DNA from: Triops longicaudatus
Lineage: Eukaryota; Arthropoda; Branchiopoda; Notostraca; Triopsidae
DNA length: 64,000 nucleotides
Direction of reading: 5' to 3'
Assembly (NCBI GenBank): GCA_022885665.1
Contig: JAGQDJ010000115.1
Coordinates: forward strand, 62,001-126,000
Shown: positions 49,373 through 62,200 of the stretch, in pieces
Layout of the letters: every line of letters begins with the position of its first letter
Position numbering within the stretch: the stretch's first letter is position 1
Position numbers and translations under genes: made by a program
Notes under the pieces: generated by a model
Told to the model about the DNA's origin: nothing
Seen by the model: the letters and a program-made list of their open reading frames with translations, nothing else
Database searches by the model: none

Positions 49373-49859
49373 ATCCGCTCTCCAAAACCGGGAACGAAAA
49401 CCCGGTAGTTTTTAACATGGCGACGACGCCTCACAGACAGTGAAAGTGCTTTTTATAATTATTAAAACTTTTTGTCAGCTTCTTAATCAGGTAAAAATGT
49501 TTAGTTTTTCTTTACATTGAAATAAATAAAACATCCCAACTTTTGTTATTGAGAAGGAAAAACAACGGTTGCTACTATTTAAAATGAAATGTAAAAATAA
49601 TTCAAACACTATTCTTTATTTTTTTTTCGCCCTGGGGGGCATTCTAATACATCCTTCCGATGCCAATGTGCCATATACTTAAGACTTCTTTTCTCATTTT
49701 TAGGTATAAATCAACGGATTCTTTGAAGATAGAACCGTTGTTAAGGAATATCCGGGTTATGTTATGGATTCATTGTTGGCTAATATTTCCGTATCGTGTG
49801 CGTGTTAAGTAATAGAAGCTTATGTCCAACTTCACCTGTCTGCCGAAGCTAAGCTCGAA

Positions 49860-52800
49860 ATGCTCTTTGCGGGCTGGGAAAGCTTACCAAATAATGGAAC
49901 GTCTTTGAGACGCGTTAAGAATACATGCTTATCGTCTACCGAAAGTTGTTCCAAAGAAGAAGAAGATTCGGATGAGACTGAAACCACAAGTCCAGACTCG
50001 CTCAATGGTAGCTACCATCGTCGTCGTAAACAAAACTTACTACCACAAATTCATTACCGCAGTAATATGAGCTCTTTCCGAAATTCCGTCCATGGTTACC
50101 CCGTTCCCACTATGGCGTACAGTGGTGGGAAAGAACCAAACTCTTTTACTGCCCATCATCCGTGGGTTTTCTCACACCCCAACCCATTGCCTTGCGTATA
50201 TCCTGTGCCGCTCCAAACCCCGTTTGGTCCAGGAGTTGTGACTTACAATGCTGTGCCTGATCTGCCTCACAAAACGAAACCAAAGAAATTCGTCCACAAA
50301 AACCGAAAAAATGGAGTTAAGCCAAGACATGAACCAAACATTGCAGAAACTGATCCTTTGACGTTTTTGAACTTGAAAGTTGAAAGTGGAAAGACAACCA
50401 GGGCAGGGTCTGAGGGAAGAAACCATTTGCAACGTCGATTTAGCGACTCGGAGTTATACAAAATTACAGCAAGTGTCGATGACAATCATAATCCTAACGA
50501 CACCAAAGACGCCAGTCATAGCTCAATGCCCAAACAACCTCCACCCCCGCTTTTCCATCACAGTGAAGAAGATGGTGATAACGTGTCTGAAGAATCGGTG
50601 GAATCGATGGGTAAATTCCTTCGTTCCTCCTCATTCGACCTGATTTAATTAATATCTATTTTTTTTTATCCTAGGAAAACATCACTTAAGCCGCCTTGTG
50701 TCAACGCTAATAGACGAGTTGCGAACAGTTAGGCAACAAAACCGACAACTTTGGTTAGAATTGCACCAAGCTCGTTTGGAACTTGAAACCGCGCGGGCGG
50801 AGCCCAAAACTCTATCCGGAGCAACATACCAGCCTGGTTACATTTCAAGTATTTTTCGTATTCCTTTTTATTAATTTTACGTATACTATTTTCTGAGCTT
50901 TGTATTGGTCTTTTTTCGCTTTGGTTAACCTTTTCGTGTTTTATTTTTTAAACTTTCTCGTTTTCCTTACGTTTTTTATTACGCCTCACCTATTTTCGTG
51001 CTTTTTTCTTGTCTTTATTTTTTCCTATTTTTTCGAATGTTTATTTTTGTTATCTACTCATCTTTCCCTTTTAATTGCTTGCCTTTTTCATAATCTGTCA
51101 ATTTCTTTTCGTGTTTTTGTCATTTATTTTGCTTTTCTATTTTCTTAGTTAAAAATATAAATGGTGAAATTCGGCAAGGTAGATAGTAATTAAAACTGTT
51201 GAACCGTTTAGGTTTGGTTCAGCAGATTTACTCAGCGCAAAGGCTCCGGGAAGAAGCCATGAGTAATAGCCAAACCTTCAAACCATGGCATAATGGTTCG
51301 AGTCAGAGTTTACTCACTGAAACACTGTCCAATGGACACAAAATGCCTTCGTCGTCGAATGTAGATCAACTCAGTTTGCAGAGAGATGCACTCATGTTTC
51401 GGTTGCATCAAACCGAGAAGCAATTGAAACAGCTTGAACTGGACGAGAAAGAAAGAGAAGTAAGTGGCTTGAACCTAATTTAAATTTGCATGTAAATATT
51501 CAAGTTTACAGAAAAATTGCGGTGTAATAAAAGAAATATTTGCATGGAAAGCAAGCCTTATTGATCTTAGCCCTATTCTGTTACGGATTGTTGAAAGCAG
51601 TTTAATGCCTATACGCGAAGTAACCAACGTAGAATTGATTTGCTCAGGAAACTAACTTTCCGATAGACATAAAAACTAACGAATTTTGTAGAATAGTAAG
51701 TAAAAATATATTACGGACTTTAAATTGAAAGGTCTCTGGTGCTCCTGTTGTTGAGCGCCAAATTCGAAATCGAATGAACGTTCACAGTGAGCTTCGTAAT
51801 AATGCCGCTAGAATGTGCGGAACTCTTTGCCATAGTAAGTCAATAATAAATTTAATGAACATAATATATTTAATTGACAAAACATCGCATTGCAGGCGAG
51901 CTATACAGCGGGTTGTTGAATAGTTAATTTTCTTATGGAGCAATTAAATATTTTTATAATTATTACTGAAGATCCTTTTTCTTCTTTAAAACTTAGTTTG
52001 AAAACATGTTATTGTAACCCACAGGCCCGTAGCCAAGGGGAGGTTTGGAGGTATCCCATCCACCCCAAATTTTTTATTTTGTAATGCTCCAGATAGGCGC
52101 ACCCCAAATATCCAATAAAATTGCATATTGAAACCACCCCGAATCCACCCATCCCTCCGAACCGAAATCCTGGTTACGGACCTGGAACCCCAAGAGCGAT
52201 TTTTTTTTTATAATAATTTGGTCCTTAAGAATGGAATATAGCTGTGGTATTTTAACTTTACAAAATAATTTAAAGAAATTCGGTGACGTACACTAGATAT
52301 TGTGAACGATCATTTTTAAAATTTATAACGAGGAGGGCTTTCGCCTACTGCCGTATCGTATACTGGCATTCCGCTCTGCAGTATTTACTCTTTTCCCAAA
52401 ATACCTGAGGAACAGAATGGATAATTTGAAGGCAAACGATACTTTGATACCCGGAATTCTGATTAAATGTGATTTTGTTTTTTGAACGTACCTAACCATC
52501 GAGTATTCAATCTGCTCACGCTCGAGTTAAGTCACCGGAGTCTTCGCTTCTAGTTTTTTTCTAAAGTAAATTGCGTGTGTGCGAGCAAAAATAGTGATTG
52601 ACATACTAGATGAATACAAGAAAACTTAAAGTCAATTCACATTTCACAGGAATTTGTAAAAATGTATGTCAATTAAGTTTATTTTTAAAATATCAAGAAT
52701 CGAAGATAATTCTCTTAGTTCTTTTGTATAAAAATGTTCCAAATCTGTTCAGTTCATTTTGGGATTTTTTAACTTCAAATTAAATCTAATTCAAAGTCTG

Positions 52801-55800
52801 TTTAATTTTTAGAATGTGATTTCCACAAAACGATATTGAACGATAAAACAATTTTAACAAATGGACATTAGGCCAAAATCATAAAATATTTCTACTTTAT
52901 GGAGTCGTGAGAGTCAGAGTTAAGAACGAACTGTTCAATCATTTTTTTTAAAAAAAGAAATCAAATTCTTTTTTATAAGTAAAGCCCCGCAAACTCAGTG
53001 GGGCGTTACGTTATTTCAGTTCAGTTCAACCCTTTTAAGAAAAAGGATACAGCCAATTTGCATTCTGACGAAATGTATTGAATTTTAAGTCAAATTCAGT
53101 TCAATGAATGGACTTTTTTCCCAGCTTTGGTGGTTACGTCTTAGTGGTACCTCTTGTGGCGCAATGGGAAAGCTTGCTTCAGCATTAGCCTTATCTTAGC
53201 CAGCTTTTCAGTGGTCGTGGAAGAACGTGCCTTCTAGAACAAGTAGTTTCGCAACCCCAGGGCCGATGTATATCTGATTTTTCGTTATTTACATGAAAAG
53301 CCTCTCATTGTTTGCACAAAAAAGGTCTTCTCGCGTTTGGCTCTTTGTCACGTGTATGTACTTTCTGTTTCGACACATGAAAAGGGCTTTCTCGTATCTA
53401 GAAAACAATAAAAGGCCCGTCAAGTTTCTAGTCGAAACTCCGGTCGTTCACTTCTATCACACTGGAATTATCTCAATTTTTAAGCGTTGTAATTGAAGTC
53501 TATTTTTAGCTTCCCGTTGTTTGTAGTTTTCAAGCAGCACGGTTAGACGTTTGCATCCTTGTTTGTACCAATTGGCGTAATTAAATTTATTTGGACTGCA
53601 TCTTCCCATGGAAGTGTCTTCCGATGGGGCATCTGGGCTATCTCGGGAGATACAGAAGCGCCATCTCGAACTTCATGAAATCATAGTTGAATACGCTTGT
53701 GAAATTACGTAGATTCACGCTGGTGACGTTTTGGAAGAATAACATAGGGGTATTCAGTTTATCAAGGTAGCGGCGAAGGATCATTCTCATCAATATTCGA
53801 TCAACAGTCAAATTTGACACAACGAATTTCTGCCAATACCTTGAAAAGGTGGAGTAAGCGTTTCAGTTAAGGCCCCGGCATACACAACTTGCAGGATTTG
53901 TTCTGATAAAAGTTGGGGATATAGAATCCACCGCGGAAGGTAGATCACTTACAGCGAATAACAGCTGAGGACGAATAAAGTCAAATATAAACGCAAGGCA
54001 CAATAGGGGCATAAGAAAATCTTAAAATTTTAAATATTTTGTCACAAATGTACCTGACTGGTGTCGTTTTTTCTTTTTACATTATATTTTTTTTTTAGAA
54101 ATCTAATCTACTGGACCTGTTTGTCCGATTCCCACTTTTCTGTACATTAATGTGTAGGAAAAGTTCAACCATAGCTTATAAACGTAATAAAAGCTTTTGT
54201 TTGAGAAAATTCAAACCGGTGCGCTAAATACTCCTAACAGCAACATTACTGCCAAAACAGTGTCTTTGATTTTGAATCGGCTTTACAGTCAGACACTTTC
54301 CTGTGTTATTCTCCGATAAGCTTGTCCGTAGCGACTCCGAAGTTTAACCGTTACCCCGGATAGGGGGTTACTCCCTTTGAAATGTCAACTTTTTTGTGAC
54401 GAGCATAGTCGAAGTGTCACCAGAAAAATGCATATGGATAGCTCTCTCATAACACCCCCAAACCCCACGTAGTAAAATTAATCTAGTAAAAGTTATGAAA
54501 CAAACATGCCAGCTTTGTCAGAACGTGGCTCAGAAACTATCTGGAGCTGAATCGTGAATACATTTCAGGATAAAAGCCGTTCTTTCACTTTGGTTGTGGG
54601 CGCCTCTGCCATGTGATAGTGTAAATATTTCAAGAGAATGGCCTACAGTAGAATGCAAAGTTATATTCTGTTGGTTAATGAAAGTTGGACAAAGCTGCGT
54701 TACGTTAGGTAAAGTTACGTTAAATTGAGTTACAGGTTAAATCAAGCTAGGTTTAATTTGGTAAAAATTAAGTTAAATAGGGTTATTTAAAGTTCAACGG
54801 TAAGTTTAAAGTAGGTTATAAGGTAAAGTGGGTAAGTTGAAATCAAGTAAGATAGATTATAGGCTAGACTGACTTAGTTCAGTGTAAGCGTAGATGAATT
54901 AAAATGTGGTTAAGTCCAAGCAGGTTAAGTTAATGTATGTTAGGAAAGGCTTGTCTGAACAAAGCAGAGTCTAATCAAAGCATGCCTTGTCTAAGCAAAG
55001 TAAAATTAGTATAGGTAATAACGAATAATAAACGTATAGGTAATAATAAACGAAGTTTGCCTAAGTCAGAGAAGGCTAGACTATAAAATAGGCTAAGCTA
55101 AGTAAATTAAGGTAATTTGAATTATAAGTTGCCCTAAGTTAGGTTAGATTGGGGCGAAGGAAATTAGGCTTGGGTTTCGGCTAGATATTAGGATAGCTTT
55201 AGTAATTTTAGATGACGTTGTAGTAGAGTAAGTTAGCCAAAATGAAGAGGTAGTTAGACTGTGATGTGCTGTAAATTGGGTTATCCAGCTAGGTTAGTTA
55301 CCTTAAGCTGTACAAAGTTAGGTATAGTTGGGTTAAATTAAATTAGTTCAGGGTTAGGTTCGCGTTCAGATTGGTTTTACTAAGTTAAACGAGGTAAAGT
55401 TAGGCAGGTTCGATTTTAAGTCACCTACAGGGCCGTACCCAGGATTTCGGTTCCGGGGGGGTAGGGTGGTCATATGCAAGTTTTTTGGACTTTGCATTCG
55501 CCTATGCTTATCAATTTAAAATTTAACATTTCGGGGGGTTAAACTCCTACAACCCGTTTGGGAACGGGGGTGGTTACCTAATATTGCCTGACTTCTGATT
55601 AGAAATAGGTAACCTGCAAGTTAGGGTAGGCTAAAATATGTTATTTTTAGTTATGTTATGGTAAGCTAAGTTGCGGAAAATAAGGTTAGGTTGGATTATA
55701 AAAATCTTACAGTTAATTGGATCTCCGAACGTAAAGTAAAGGTACAGAAAGTAACGACATGCAAGGCGTCGCTTTCGGAAAATGTACGCCTCTCTTTCGA

Positions 55801-58800
55801 AAGAATGTATATTTTGGAATAAATTGAAGGTAGTATGTTAATAAACGTGCTGAGGAAGTAACTGTAACGGAAATGTCCGACATTTCGTATAATGGAGAAG
55901 TACCGATTACAGCAATAATTAGTCAAAATTGTTCACGCACGTGTGCTTTGTTAAAAATATTGGGTGTATTGAATTTTCCGTACCGACACAAGAAGTAAAA
56001 CAACGAAAAATCGCTAGTAATTCGGAACTGAAATTGGACAAAAAAAGAGCGTAATTTGATAGAAACTTGGATAAACTAACAATAAAAAGTGCTGCATGTT
56101 AGCAAACGTCATCAGCCACTAGAAATGGGCTCAAAAGCGGATTATTTTCTATAGTTAGCAACTTGTGTATTAATGATGGAGTTCAAACAGCGTAGGATTG
56201 CCAAACGCACATATTGTTTCACCTCACCAAGTTGGCTTGCATAGTCAATATTTGGCTTTGCGCTTTTCATTCAAGTGTAGTCTGGTTGTCTCACTGTTAG
56301 GTGGTTTACCAATTGATAGGCTTCTTTATTTAACCGCGATACACACTGACGCCTCGGCAGAAGGGGTTTTGTGCAAATTTATTGGGCTCCTTATGTACCA
56401 TTCTCGAGTGTGTTGACATGTTTGTAGTTATACTTTCAGTCTATATGGTTTGACAAGGGTACTCCCTGTGATTTACACACTTTGTCAAAACATGTGGCCA
56501 TTACGACAAAAACTCAATTCCCGGCGAGGAGGATCATGCTAAAGTAGTCAAATTTGCTTGAAGCCTACACGTCAAGTCGTGAACTCAAGACATTTACTCT
56601 GTGAATAAAGCAAGTCAATCGCGACTACGATTTCCCTGAAGGGACGAATCTCCTCCCATCCTTGCCTACATCACAATCTCAAAACTGCCTCCTCCTTTTT
56701 TTTTCCTATGTATACTTATTCCATTTCCTTAGAGAACCCATCTTTTGTCAACGCATTTGCAAAGCGTTCAGTTAAGTACGAGTTCAGCCGGAGAAATCTT
56801 TTCGCTCTATTGGTACAGTGGAATATTTTAAGGAAAAGGTTATAAGTGCCTAACTGGAGGTTTTGTTTGCTGTTTTGAAGCAGTCAAAATTTCCAGGTAA
56901 AAATATTTCCCGCTCGAATATGATACGGTAGAAAAACTTGACCATGTTAGCTACAAGGGAGAAAGGAAAAAGGGAGGCGAAAACCCTGAACTCCGATAGG
57001 AAGAAAAGCTGAGTAATTTTCGGATATGAAAGTATACCTAAGAAGACGTGTGTGTGCCTTTCCTCCCCGTCTCTGTCTTTTCGGGTATATGTGTGTTGGT
57101 GTACTTGTGTGTACTCAGGTTGAGGTCCTTTCCATTCCGTCCAGTCAATATTAGCTTGGGCCGATGGCAGAAAAGACTCGAGAGTAGACTTGGCAAGGCA
57201 AGAGAAGGCCCGAATGTCGGAAGTCGGAGTAACTTGAAGCCCAAGGGGCGTGGTAATACTACGGGAGGGGAGGGTGGAAACTGGAAAGGGAGACTGGGAG
57301 GCACCGGCATACTACACGTACACACACATACTGGGAAAGGTTTGGCTGCTATCATATCACATTTCGCGTTTGTTCTCTCATCTGAGCCTAAATGAGATGA
57401 ACTACTCAGCACTTATCCAAAATGAGGCAGCTGAACCATTATGGGTGAACCCTTGAGATCCAGTAGGGTTTTTAGGGAGATTCCCAGTTTTGGCGGCAAG
57501 CAAACAGGTGTTGCTTACACTGCCGAGTTATGCTTTTAAGCTAATTAACTTAGGTCATGGAGGCAAAGTAGTTTAAGCGACCAGAACAGACACAAAAATT
57601 GACATGGAAAATAGAAGGAAATTAATGTCGTAGCTAAAGAGCAAAATTTATAAAGCCACTAAAGGAAGAACACAGAAAAGCGGCTTTGAATAGCGTAAGA
57701 TATTTCCAAACGCGTATGAATTTTTCGGGAGTTTCTCGTAAGGACAGTGCTGGCAGAGGTGTGGTTCGTTGAGAGTAGAAGATATAGTAGATGAGAAAAA
57801 ACACATTGTTATCATGAAGATACTGCCAAGGGTACAAATGTAAGGCTAGATAAATATTACGGGAAAATGTGTGAACAACTATGTTATGATTTACTTTAAA
57901 ACTGAAAAATTACTTTAAAAATCACGACACCGTGACACGGTTCGCTGATATGGGTTTTCATTCTAATTGACGCGAAAAACGTTTCTCTCTCGAAAAACTA
58001 GCGTATTGGTGTTCAAGATAATTACCCACATGAGAAGATCAATGCTAGGAAACACACACACAGTTATTATCAGTTATCAAAGGCCAATTTTGGATGTACC
58101 AAACAATTTAACCTTTCCCGTAAAGTTTGTTATAGCGAGATTTTGTTGTATTTCCAGGATAAGTGCGTGGCGATTCTTTGAGGCATGTATGAAAAGATCT
58201 TTTGTTGATTTTAAGGGGGAAAATAAGAGTTTCTAACGGTGGAGTTGTCTTGTTTGATGACTTTAGCACAAAGAAGAATGGCAAGAAGTCCTTTTAGTGT
58301 TTATTGTAGAAAAAGGCTAATACTTTTGTGGTGAGCACGAGGGAAGGTGGTATATATGTATGAATGTATGTATTTACTGCTGAGGTCTCTAAACCTTTCT
58401 TTTTCATTTCGGGGGGTTGGTTGTATGGTAGTGAAGTGGGTCTCTTGTTCTGTGTGGGCTTGGACTCCATTAGCTCAATTTGCCTGCTCTGTTTGCTTTT
58501 CCCTTTTCCCCTTGCTTCGCTCATAGTCGCCGAGTACAGCACGATTATTGTCGCCGTCCGTATAAACTGCTGCTATATCACGAGCATGGTACAGAAAAGA
58601 GAGAAACAAGAAGTGAAGAATAGTTGTGCGAACCAACAGAACACACCGAGACCAATGCAAACATCCAGCATCCATTTCACCTTTTACCCAACCCCAATCC
58701 ACTCCACCCAACCTCCACATCGCTTCTCATCCTCATACCAATGCATCTTAGTCGGATAACATTCCCTTATTAGCCATATTAAATGTACTAAACCAGTTTC

Positions 58801-59226
58801 ATAAGACTTAATATTTTCTTGTTGTGTTGTCTTGATTATCACTTTCATTTATGTATTTACTATGCTTCGTACGGTTTGTAATATTAGCTTATTTTGTATG
58901 AAAAATTGTTCGAAAGTTTTATTTAGTTTTTGCTTGTTTTTCTGTTATAGTTTCTGTCTTGGCACGAGGATTACGCCGAAGCGGAGAGACGCCTGTCACA
59001 TAACGTGAGAAGTTGTGCCAATTCCGCCAGACCTTCCTCCAGGTACGGTAGTTAAAAACTACTCCACAGAATTTCCATTGAGTGCAGTAGAAATCCAATT
59101 ATGTCAACTTTGGTGAGCAGAACTGCACACTAAGCAAGTGTCTAATTAACTGCGTAACGTAACTAATTTTTACTGGGTGTTCCCTTTTGTCAGCTTTTGT
59201 TGTGGCCACTGCGATTATTCGCGAGT

Positions 59227-59263
<37 letters not shown>

Positions 59264-62200
59264 CCGTTTTGGTTTGGGCATTATGCATTACAGGTCGCGT
59301 AAGAATAATTTAAATGTTATGTTCTGACGTAATGAAGCATTTTTTTAGCAGAAGCTGCAAGTAATGGGAGGGACTGGACTCGTCTAGCAGTTATTCACTC
59401 TAGAAGACCTGGATGGCTCAGTTTCTTCTTAGACAGTGTGCTAAACTGACCATTCTAATTTTCTCCTTAATTTTTTTTTATTGCAAAACTAACGGGGATG
59501 TATTTATATTCTATTTTTCATGAAGCTGGTCAGAAGTGTCCATATACCTCAGCACGGGTAGGTTGGGTACTATTGCGGATTAGGGCGGGGTTTGTTTAGG
59601 TACGAGCTCCACTCTGGACCAATTGCTCTGTAATTGATGTAAACATCTGGTTAACAGAACTAAGAAAGCTATGAAACTAGAAGTTAGGGAAATAAAGCTA
59701 ATAGAATCATAAATGAATAGTTTTCTGTACTCCTCTTATACCTGCGTCGATGTTGTGTGAAAGCTCCTAAAACCGTGAACGCAATGCATTTTGTTTAAGC
59801 TCGCCTCATTTGTTGATCAAAGCTTCTTGATAAATTTTTGGTATATAAATTAGTGATTTAAGAGTGACCAAAGTGTCAAAAATTAATTTTGTTCCACTTT
59901 CCCTAGTGCCTTTGTCTGAACAAAGTGGCGAAAATTAAATAAACAATTAAAGTAATTATGACGATGCTGCGGTTAGTTGCAGCTTGGTCATATAGCTTTT
60001 CTTGAAAAAGAAAAAAAATAACTGAGCCGTGTTATAATCTGTTGTTGAAAGCCGCCATTAAAAGATTTTTCGAAAACTGGGGAAAACCACCCGGAAAAAA
60101 GGAAGTGTCTGTTTCTGAGAAAGCTGAGGGTTTTCATTTAGACTTTCTGTGCGACAGCGCACATACCTTGTAAAATTTAAGTATTTTTAAAATATGACAT
60201 TAGATCAAGCTTATTTTTTCTAACTGCATTTAATGTGCAATAACTACACCAAATCTACTCAGATACGATCAGAACTGCTCGGTTAGGTTAAGTTAGGTCA
60301 AGCTCAGTCAGGTTAGATTAATTTGGTTAGGTTAGGGTAAGCTGAGTCAAGTTATGTCGGGTTTAAATTTGTTGTAAATTCGTTTGCCCAAATATCCGTT
60401 CTGTGGAACTTAAAAGTTGCTGGGGTATAATGGAAAATTATCCCAAGATTTCCAATGCGCCAGTCTAATTTTGGAATTTGCATAATGTTTGCGGCCAGGT
60501 TTCCGGCACTGGACACGGAAGAATATCCCCATGACAAAGGTGTGTTGTTTACTAAGCGTTCGGGAGAGCATTGTATTCCTACGGGATTAGCCTTGACCTT
60601 GTTCTATCATAGTTCGTATTCGTACGAGTTTATCACCCTTTAATATGGTTTTAGGAGGTAACACTTACGTTTCCTAAATGCGAACACGAAAAGCGAACTG
60701 AGGCCGTCTTTCAATTAACATAAGTTAAGCGCCGGTTCACACTAGTTGACATAATTGAAATTTTATTGTACGTACGTTGATGGCGTGCTTGGTTATCACG
60801 TATGTGTTTGCTGCATTGTTATAAAGTAACGTGTCCGCTTAGTTTGTTCGCTTGGTATTTGTCGTTAGACTAGTTTTTAAATAATATTGTTTTATTTCTG
60901 TTTTTCGTTTAGTTATTTTTTTTTTCGTTTTCGGAAGAGGGAATATTTGTCTTTTCCCCCTAAATTCTAGTTGTAGCGTAGCAATCAAGACAGGCTGACA
61001 TCCAATAAAAGAGACAAGTTAGGTCGCCGATAGCAGAAAAAGCTTGGGTAAAGGACTGAGCAAACACCACGTCGTTATCGACTTCCACACCGTCCCTTAC
61101 TTCGGAAGTAATAAGAATCTTTTTCTGCCAACGACGGCAGTGGTGACGCTATCGGAATCGTTTTGTAGGACTTCGTAATCTCTCTTTCTAGTAGCAATGC
61201 TATGTTAACGTATTCATCCCTGGGAATAATAAGTGCATAAGAAGACTAGGTGGCTTCGAGCTGGTCCATGTTGCCTTCATTTGCCCAGATTCCAAAAGTA
61301 CTAGGCCGTTCATGTATGCGTGTACAAATATATTGTACAATTATAGGCGTGTATCCTATAGAATCTCAACCGGGAACTTTTCGGACCAATGGACCACGCA
61401 ACCCCGAAATACATAACTGCTTCGTTGACACAGGTGGGGGGAAATTTCTGTCTTCGTTTTATAGTTATTGACACAAGTGAGGCGGTACCCCTTTGCTAAC
61501 CTCAGCTAATAGAGTAGTGAATGCATTTTCTTGCGCGCACCCTGAAAACCGCCATCATGCTCGGCATTACGCCCGAAATGTGTGTACCTAGCCAAAAGTG
61601 TGCCTTCTTTCCTGGCTCGAATCCTCCAAGGGAAAGGATGGAAAAGCCTCGAGCTTTCAGTAATGATTACCATGGAAGTTAAAACCCACTGTAGGGTAAT
61701 TATTATTAGTTTCTTGAAGGTTCATGTACCGCGTAAATCGAAGAGTGTGCATGTCAAAGCGTTTCAAGGGATAAGTGGAAAACACGTGCAAAATTAGGCT
61801 AAATCGCGTACGTTGTGGAAAGCGGAGCAAAGTCGCTTGAGTTTGACAGAATTGCTTGAGTAAATTACATCGACGATTTTAATAACGTTGCAGTAGTTTT
61901 TTTTTTTTTTGGTCTGTTTAACTCCTGAATGGAGGTAATTTATTCTTCAAAAACTGTCTTGAAAATGCTTTATAAGCGCCAAGGCCCGCATTCCCTGTAA
62001 GTCGAAGACTTCGTTGCATTGTGAGGGATAGGACTTTACACGCACAAGACGAGATAAGATGAACGATTAAGGGAAAAGTAAGCGAAATCTATATCATGCG
62101 TTAATAATAGTGTTACTGTGACTACAAAGTGTTACCTTTAATGACGCGTATAAAATCACTGCAGAGCATTTAGAAGCTTGAAAATGAATATTGTTTACGT

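Larger units (their letters stand above)
46244..49859. other. Spacer between V-ATPase D and coiled-coil gene, repeat-rich
   Basis: Includes the V-ATPase promoter side (46.2-46.4 kb, CpG-richer), AT-rich unique sequence to 47.6 kb, and a long inverted repeat (arms 47665-47860 and 49200-49372) enclosing a family 2 element. At 49376-49859 are probable 5' UTR sequences of the next gene, with a likely UTR intron at 49491-49703. No protein-coding exon is supported. Confidence 0.45.
51835..58950 (+). other. Long intron(s) of coiled-coil gene
   Basis: About 7.1 kb holding family 1 copies e, f and g and the largest TTAGGT-type tract. At least one coding exon should be hidden here (entry phase 1, exit phase 0), but I could not locate it. 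The open frames on both strands at 57038-57412 and 58364-58759 do not fit the required phase. Confidence 0.5.

Noticed and set aside
57038..57412. Open frames on both strands as the missing exon of the coiled-coil gene or a separate gene
   Set aside because: The plus-strand segment would need entry in phase 2, whereas phase 1 is required. The overlapping open frame on the opposite strand reflects base composition.
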